Assembly (NCBI GenBank): GCA_964019055.1
Contig: OZ025216.1
Location: 2,483,001 to 2,547,000 of the forward strand
Direction: 5' to 3'
Length of the DNA stretch: 64,000 bases
DNA from: Anthopleura xanthogrammica
Lineage: Eukaryota > Cnidaria > Anthozoa > Actiniaria > Actiniidae
The notes below the pieces were generated by a model. That model had not been told where the DNA came from. It searched no databases and was given only the letters and a program-made list of their open reading frames with translations. Shown piece by piece: positions 58,101-64,000 of the stretch (position 1 is the first letter of the stretch; each line of letters starts with the position of its first letter). A program made the translations under genes and the position numbers.

Positions 58101-61100
58101 AGATATTCCAAGGAGTTGTGATGGAGAGCTTTTCGAGTCTTCTTTCTGTCAAGTATTCAAGCCATTCTTGGAGCTAATCATCCACATAAACTTCAGGATT
58201 GTGCTACAAAGTTTTTCATGATCCCAAGCTGCATGTTGACAAGGACGAGGTAAATTATATTTAGCTTTCTTCTAAAGTTTCGACAGCAACCTCTGACTTT
58301 TTTCGTAACTAAATCATTATAGGGATTAAGGCAATTGTTTGCAAATTAAAATTGTCTTGAGCTAGTTTCTATAATTCAAAATATTATGAAACGACCCGGG
58401 GGGGGGGGGGGGGGGGGGGACTCGGAGGTCGAAGGGACGGGGATGCTCGCAGTCCCTTTTAGGGGTTGAAATCGAGGTTTCGGTCCCGCTTAGGGTGTTA
58501 TGAACGAGAATGCCCACCAGCTGAGTTTTGTGGTCCCTTTTAGGGGTTTTAAAATAAACAGCAACTCATAAACTCATACGAGCAGAAGGCGTTTGATGTT
58601 AATAAATTAAATCGAGAAACCCAGCCTTGGATACGTTTTTGCTTGGTCCCTCTTAGGGGTAGAATTTTATCCCTGCCACGCCCATAAACTGACAACACAG
58701 GTCCCTTTTAGGGTCCATTTTTAAGATTTTCGGCGAGCATCCCCACCCTCTTTCAATAGGGAGTCCCCCCCCGGGTGAAACGATCGGGGAGATATTTGAG
58801 ATTCATCAGTCATTGTAGTTTTGCTGACTCATGCAGGATTTCCTTATTGATCAGCCTTCTTTTAACTTCAAAACAACTCTTCATCGCGGCGACTCCTTGG
58901 AATATTCTTGAACTGTATTTTCGAAAAAATGTGTTAATTTTATGGGGATTTCGAAGCTGAGAGGAGCGAGTTCAAAGGCTTGTTTGGGCCGAAGATGATT
59001 GACGGCTCGCAAAAGACCAAAATCCAAATGAGGTTTTGAAACGGCGGATCGCGATACAACGGTTATTGCTGTAAGTTCTTTTAAGTTCTTTTAAGACCAA
59101 ATTTTAGTTTCTATATTGCTTTTCATCAATAATTTGTTTAAACCCAGATTCACACTGTCCTAAGCTTGGTACGCCTATAAGTGGCATGAAGAAAGGCAAT
59201 CGATATGATCTCGGATCGTTCGTGAAGTTCTCGTGCAAAGAAGGGTATGTTCTTATTGGTTCGTCAATCAGACAGTGCCAGAAAGATAGAACGTGGAATG
59301 GAACTGAAGCCAAATGCATGAGTGAGTATACAAACTAAATACTTATCCTAAGCAAGCAGAGCTTTATAAAACATGGTGACCCTAGACCCTAGACAGGTTT
59401 TATTTTTGGACGTCGCTCTCAAAAAAAAAGAAATAATTGCAATGCAGAGAATCTATTTCCGAAAGGGGAAAAAGCTATTTATTTGCCCTTAAATTGAGTA
59501 GGGTTACTGTGACAACGTCCATAGATTCCACCATCCAACCATGCAGATATCACTTCTAAAAAGAACGAAAACCAATCCAACCCACTAACAGGAATGACCC
59601 TCTTTTTCTTATTAGATGACTTTGAGTACATGGTACGAGACACCAACAACACAGCCAAGATTTTAAGACAAAACATCGATAAAATGTTAGAATACACTTG
59701 CTCTGGGATTAACTCTACGTGTAATTTGACCGCTGTTGACATGAGAGCGCGGGCGATAAATCCTAACCACGCTGGAGGACTGGACCTTGTTTTTGTCTTT
59801 GACGCATCAAGTAGTATAAAAAAATCTGACTTTCAACTTGGACTACGCTTTTCTCAAGAACTGGTTAAGCTGCTAGGAAGCACATGGAAGTAAGTTGAAG
59901 ATAATGGCGGGAGTATGTAGTTTTAGGTTTGCCTGCATGAAAATGAGCAATAAATGAATGGCTGCATGCATGAAAAAACGGATGGATGGAAAAAAGTGTG
60001 GATGGATAGGTGCACAGGTGTGTTGGTAGGTGATTGGAAGAATGGATAGGTAAATGGATATGGATTGTTGGATGGATGGATGGATGATTGAAATGGAAGG
60101 ATGGATGGATAGAGATGGAAGCATAAATGGTGGAAACTTGATGGAGTGAATGGCAGGATGGGTGAGTGAATGGATGGATGAATGAATGGATGGATGGTCA
60201 TGTTCAATCAAACCAACTAGATGCTGCGGTGAATTCCTATTTTCAGGCCAGGAGGAACACACGTGGCAGCCCTTACATACGGCACCAACGCTAACATCGA
60301 ATTCAATCTTGGTGATGCATCTGTCAACTCAGCCAAAAAGGCCATGGAAAAAATAGGCAAAATCAGACGAGCGGGCGGTGGAACTGCAAGTAGACCAGCT
60401 TTGGACTTGGTTAGAAAAGAAATTGTCCCATTCACTCGCAAAGGAAGCCAAAAAGTGTTATTCTTTATAACAGACGGGCACTCGAACATTGGCGGAAGCC
60501 CGCGAAAAGCAGCTAAATATTTACGCGATGAGAAAGAATTCGAAATTTACGCTATTGGCGTCGGAAAGAAAGTCAAGAGAAGAGAATTAATGGAAATCGC
60601 CACAGAACCGGAAGACGAACACGTGATTTCTGTGCGGAAATACAAGGAGTTGCTTCATGCAGTAAAACAAGTTGTTGATATTAGGATAGGTAGGTTTCCT
60701 GTATCGATATTAATTAATTTCGCCTCCGCCGCACCTTTGGGGTCTCGGGTTCAATTGCTGGACTCGGCATCACATAGGGTATTTCTCCTGGTTCCTCCGC
60801 AAAACCTACATGCTAAATTCCAATTCGATATGTAAGTTGAATTAGCCGTCCCTGACATTGATGAGCTTGTTTCGGGTTATCGATAACATCTGAGGATTTT
60901 TCGTGTACGTGTAGAAATACTTTTAAAGAAATCATGGATTTTGTATTGTAAGAGGATATTCACTGGGTCCTTTCTATAAGAACCTAAGAAGAATTAAGAC
61001 CTATTATTAATTTATTTTACTATTCTAACAGACTACACACCTTGCGGGTTTAGTCCTGTCAATCTACGTGCAAGAATTGTCGGCGGGAACAAAGCTGGTA

Positions 61101-62556
61101 GAGGAAATTGGCCTTGGCAAGTGGGAATACACAAACTTGACAATACTGGTATGTATGGCTTGTAAATGAGGCTACCAAAAAGGCGCTACAAAAAGCAAAG
61201 CCCCTCCCCCTATCTCATAAATTATGAACGGTTCCTTAGCAACCTGCTCTTTTATTATTGAGAGGGGTATACATGAAGATGCTACGGGTATTCTGGCAAT
61301 TCACTTAACGGGCGCGAAAGTTAGTACTCAACGACGGCCTATTTTGCGTGCTCTTGTGCAAAATTTCAATACCAATTTCCGAGTTTGTGCTGCTGTACAG
61401 TGATTACCTAACATTTGGCTGTAAACCAATCAACTAGCGAAATCTCCTTTTCATCTGATAGCATCAATTGATATTGATTCTCGTTATCTTGCGTTTCCCA
61501 CGGCAAGATTTTATTCACTCTAACTTTTTATTTTAAATTTTGTTTCATCTAGATAATCTTGTTATAATTTGTGGAGGCGCTCTGATCAAACCCGGATGGG
61601 TCCTTACTGCAGCGCATTGCTTCTTCTCTTCAGACCCAGTAACCGGAAAAAGATACAAGGACGTCGTCCCCGCACAAATGTGAGTAAGATAGAGATAAGA
61701 TAGATAAGATATCATAAGAAGAATATGAGGACAGACAGTGACACAGTCAGTCAAACCGAAAGACAGACAGACACTCTGATAAACAAACAAACAAAGCAAA
61801 ACACAAGACATTTTCTTTGGCAAACTTGGCGGGAACTGTTATTTGGGATCTGAGACTCAAACAAAAGTAGTAATAGCCGTATTCAGTCATCGTAGCGACC
61901 CCTTAAGTACAAAGATGATCATAAAAGAAAACAATTTTTTTTATTTTGTCAGATACACAATCAGAGCGGGCGATCACCACCTTCTCGTCAAAGAGCCAAC
62001 ACAACAAGAGGTCACGGCCAAAGACATATTCATCCATCAAAACTACATGGACGATCCGATCATTGAGACCGACATCGCGCTTATACAACTCCGTGAAGAC
62101 GTAAAACTTGGACCATCAGTCCGCACGATTTGTCTACCAAGAAAGAACGAGTCGTTGCTTGAGCCTGGGAATTTTGGAATCGTCGCAGGCTGGGGCGTAA
62201 CTCAGGTTCTTAAACATGGTGAATCCCCGCCAAACAACAAAGCATCTTCGAAAGTACTTCGACATTCAGCCTTTACCATACAGAAGAACGAGCTTTGTGA
62301 CAATAAAACGAAATTCTATTTTAATCCAGAAGTTACGTTCTGCGCGGGAGATGGTAAGGGTGGTAACGACACGTGTAAAGGAGACAGCGGTGGCAGCTTT
62401 GTCAGAGAGGTATTACGTGATGGTGGATACAGATGGGTGTCTGCTGGACTGGTCTCGTGGGGGGAGGGGTGCGGTCTTCCGGATAAGTACGGTTACTATA
62501 CAAGGGTGGAACGGTTTGTTGATTGGATCGAAAAGACAATTAAAGACAATGAATAA
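54726..62556 (+). CDS. Complement factor B-like protease (sushi x5, VWA, trypsin domain); start exon not found
   Basis: Exons 54726-54789, 55229-55432, 55929-56099, 56430-56615, 57177-57356, 59148-59321, 59616-59889, 60247-60689, 61032-61148, 61553-61679, 61953-62556; 847 residues without the missing initiator. Residues 1-21 are the hydrophobic core of a signal peptide ([19 protein letters not shown]). Then come five sushi modules (22-326), a VWA domain with the metal site ([25 protein letters not shown]), and a serine protease with R-IVGG, TAAHC, ETDIALI and GDSGGS. This order is that of factor B/C2, which forms the catalytic subunit of complement C3 convertase. Five sushi, as in sea urchin Bf, versus three in vertebrates. 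[13 protein letters not shown] just before the VWA domain matches the position where factor D cuts human factor B. The Asp six residues before the active Ser and the Gly residues at 216 and 226 give a trypsin-type pocket. Confidence 0.92.
54935..55111. repeat. (GAT)n microsatellite
   Basis: About 55 GAT units, the right half uninterrupted, in the first located intron of the factor B-like gene. Confidence 0.97.
55550..55885. repeat. (CATC)n microsatellite
   Basis: CCATCCAT tetranucleotides, cleanest at 55,637-55,705, between the first and second sushi exons. Confidence 0.95.
57588..57783. mobile_element. Family B inverted-repeat element, best copy
   Basis: Arms AATAGACCTTTTCGGCTTGG..TTCGGACCACGTGTCATTCC and complement, with inner TATTGGTTGTGCATGAGAAG. 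Seven or so relatives in the window. Confidence 0.9.
57837..59098. mobile_element. 1.15-kb terminal-inverted-repeat element inside an AAGTTCTTTT array
   Basis: An array of AAGTTCTTTT decamers (57,837-57,916) resumes at 59,072-59,098. Between them, 57,918-59,071 has ~81-base inverted ends starting CAGCAATAACCGTTGTATCG. No transposase seen, so non-autonomous. It holds a nested family H element (58,395-58,775). Confidence 0.9.
58395..58775. mobile_element. Nested family H element with exact 8-bp target duplication
   Basis: TGAAACGA at 58,387-58,394 and 58,776-58,783 flank CCCGGGGG...CCCCCCGGG. The interior (GGTCCCTTTTAGGGG) differs from the two other copies, so this is a subfamily. Confidence 0.85.
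59940..60205. repeat. GGAT microsatellite within the VWA intron
   Basis: Degenerate GGATGGAT/GAATGGAT units between the two VWA exons. Confidence 0.9.
60718..60885 (+). mobile_element. Partial SINE
   Basis: GGTCTCGGGTTCAATTGCTG (decayed B box), then TGCTAAATTCCAATTCGATA as in the 31,190 copy. Starts 28 bases after the VWA exon donor. Confidence 0.6.
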
Positions 62557-64000
62557 TAATCTAGATTAATTGCAAGTCGTGATTCGAAAGTCGAAGGTCG
62601 CGTGTCGAAGGCGCTAGCCAGTAAAGGATATATGATAGAGAGAAAAGAAATAATATCCGATTTTTTTGGGAAAGTTTTCATAATTATTGTCAGTAGATTA
62701 TTTTCCCTATAAATTTTACAAAAGTATTTAATGAATGTATTTTTCTTTGTTAAACATTCGTCAATTATGCAATAGAGCCTTTGCACCATCACGTGTTGGC
62801 AGCCATGACAGGGGGCACAACAATAAAATGTTTTCCCCTGGGAAACTGAATTCTTTCTCATGTAAATCAGATTAGACCAGATTTAATTGTTCCTGCCTCC
62901 TGTTATGGCTGCCATCACGCATCTATAGATGGAATAATCAAATCTGCTGCAAATAATGTACAAAATCCAAAATGCTTCTCGAAATTTTTGTCTAGCATTA
63001 AAGTCCTTTAAATTAAAATCCATTAACTTTATTTACTTGAGTATTATTTCTTTCTTCGTAGTTATTCTTTGGAAGGATAAGCCTTATGGCTGTCCTTTAA
63101 TATGTACCATCGTTCTCCCTAAGGTGGTTTATTTGTGCAATCCCCCACCACCCCCGAGCTCGAGGTATTTCATTTGTGCTATCCTTCATCCCGAGGTGAC
63201 CGTTTGTAGCATTTTCATCCCGAGGTGGACCATTTTTACCATTCGTTTCCCCGCGTCGATTCATTTGTGCCATCCTTCACCCCGAGGTGGACTATTTTTA
63301 CCATTCGTTTCCCAGAGGTGATTCATTTTCTGCCATCCTTCATCCCGAGATGGACCATTTGTACCATTCGTTTCCCCGCGGTGTTTCATTTGTGCCATCC
63401 TTCACCCCGAGGTGGACCATTTTTACCATTCGTTTCCCAGAGGTAATTCATTTTCTGCCATCCTTCATCCCGAGGTGGACCATTTGTACCATTCGTTTCC
63501 CCGAGGTGGACCGTTTGTGCCATCCTTCATCCCGAGGTGGACCCTTTTTACCATTCGTTTCCCAGAGGTAATTCATTTTCTGCCATCCTTCATCCCGAGA
63601 TGGACCATTTGTACCATTCGTTTCCCAGAGGTGATTCATTTGTGGCATCTTTTATCCCGAGGGGACTGTTTGTACCATTCGTTTCCCCGAGATGGACAAT
63701 TTGTGCCATCCTTCATCCCGAGGTGGACCATTTTTACCATTCGTTTCCCAGAGGTGATTCATTTGTGGCATCCTTCACCCCTTCAAATTAAAGTTTGTCA
63801 TCCTTTTCCCATACAAATAGTCACTTATTTGTGTCAACATCGTGTAATAACGTTAACATATTTCTTATACTTGAATTTCTTGGTTTTAAGCCTGGTTTAT
63901 GATATTGGTTATTTGTCGCATGCATGCATGCAGCATTTTCTCACGAACTCAAACAATGCCGTAGCAAGCTTTGAAAAACTGGGGAGTCCGGCACTACTTC
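62557..64000. other. 3' flank of the factor B-like gene
   Basis: 62,773-62,926 is a family G element. 63,140-63,790 is a ~60-base minisatellite listed separately. The remainder (62,927-63,139 and 63,791-64,000) shows no gene. Confidence 0.7.
63140..63790. repeat. ~60-bp minisatellite
   Basis: About ten units with CATCCTTCATCCCGAGGTGG, ACCATTTTTACCATTCGTTT and CCCAGAGGTGATTCATT. Units alternate between two sub-types, suggesting a ~120-base higher-order period. Open frames through it are repeat artefacts. Confidence 0.95.

Overview
This is nuclear DNA from an invertebrate animal. It has spliced genes with GT-AG introns, phase-1 exon shuffling, tRNA-derived SINEs, many short inverted-repeat elements and very dense microsatellites. 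The gene content (RIG-I-like receptor with a DZIP3-type HEPN domain, complement factor B with five sushi modules, folliculin, DNLZ, PTRH1) suggests a marine invertebrate. An anthozoan cnidarian is my best guess, but that is inference. All gene models below were assembled by hand from splice sites, reading-frame phase and recognised domains.

Layout. (1) 1-11,108, minus strand: the N-terminal ~988 residues of a RIG-I-like receptor. It has an N-terminal HEPN domain, charged helices, a CARD, a possible TRADD-N-like domain and then the DECH helicase. It runs off the left edge. (2) 12,283-13,580, plus strand: a two-exon gene for a 98-residue CARD-only protein, head-to-head with the receptor. Two Rel/NF-kB-type sites lie in tandem in the shared promoter. 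(3) 15,358-20,636: a head-to-head housekeeping pair, DNLZ (minus) and PTRH1 (plus). (4) 20,637-26,461: repeat-rich DNA with a 1.6-kb near-perfect palindrome. (5) 26,462-28,580: a three-exon gene for a small, very basic secreted protein rich in Arg and Ser. (6) 29,633-40,768, minus: folliculin, 20 coding exons. (7) 41,917-53,158, minus: an 860-residue secreted modular protein: signal peptide, four sushi, a Tudor-like segment, two sushi, follistatin/Kazal, two Kunitz and a C-terminal NTR domain. (8) 54,726-62,556, plus: a factor B-like gene (five sushi, VWA, trypsin-like protease), head-to-head with (7).

How the genes may work together. The two ends of the window hold two innate-immune modules. 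The left is intracellular RNA sensing: a receptor plus a CARD-only protein that could act as adaptor or decoy. The right is extracellular: a complement convertase protease next to a secreted protein carrying sushi, protease-inhibitor and NTR modules, which could regulate it. FLCN, DNLZ and PTRH1 between them are housekeeping genes. The functional pairings are inferred from neighbourhood and domain content only.

Repeats: at least nine families of short inverted-repeat elements (one with clear 8-bp target duplications, hAT-like), a SINE whose tail is a ~56-bp tandem repeat, and long GGAT, GAAT, GAG, GAT and AAAC tracts concentrated in the introns of genes (7) and (8).
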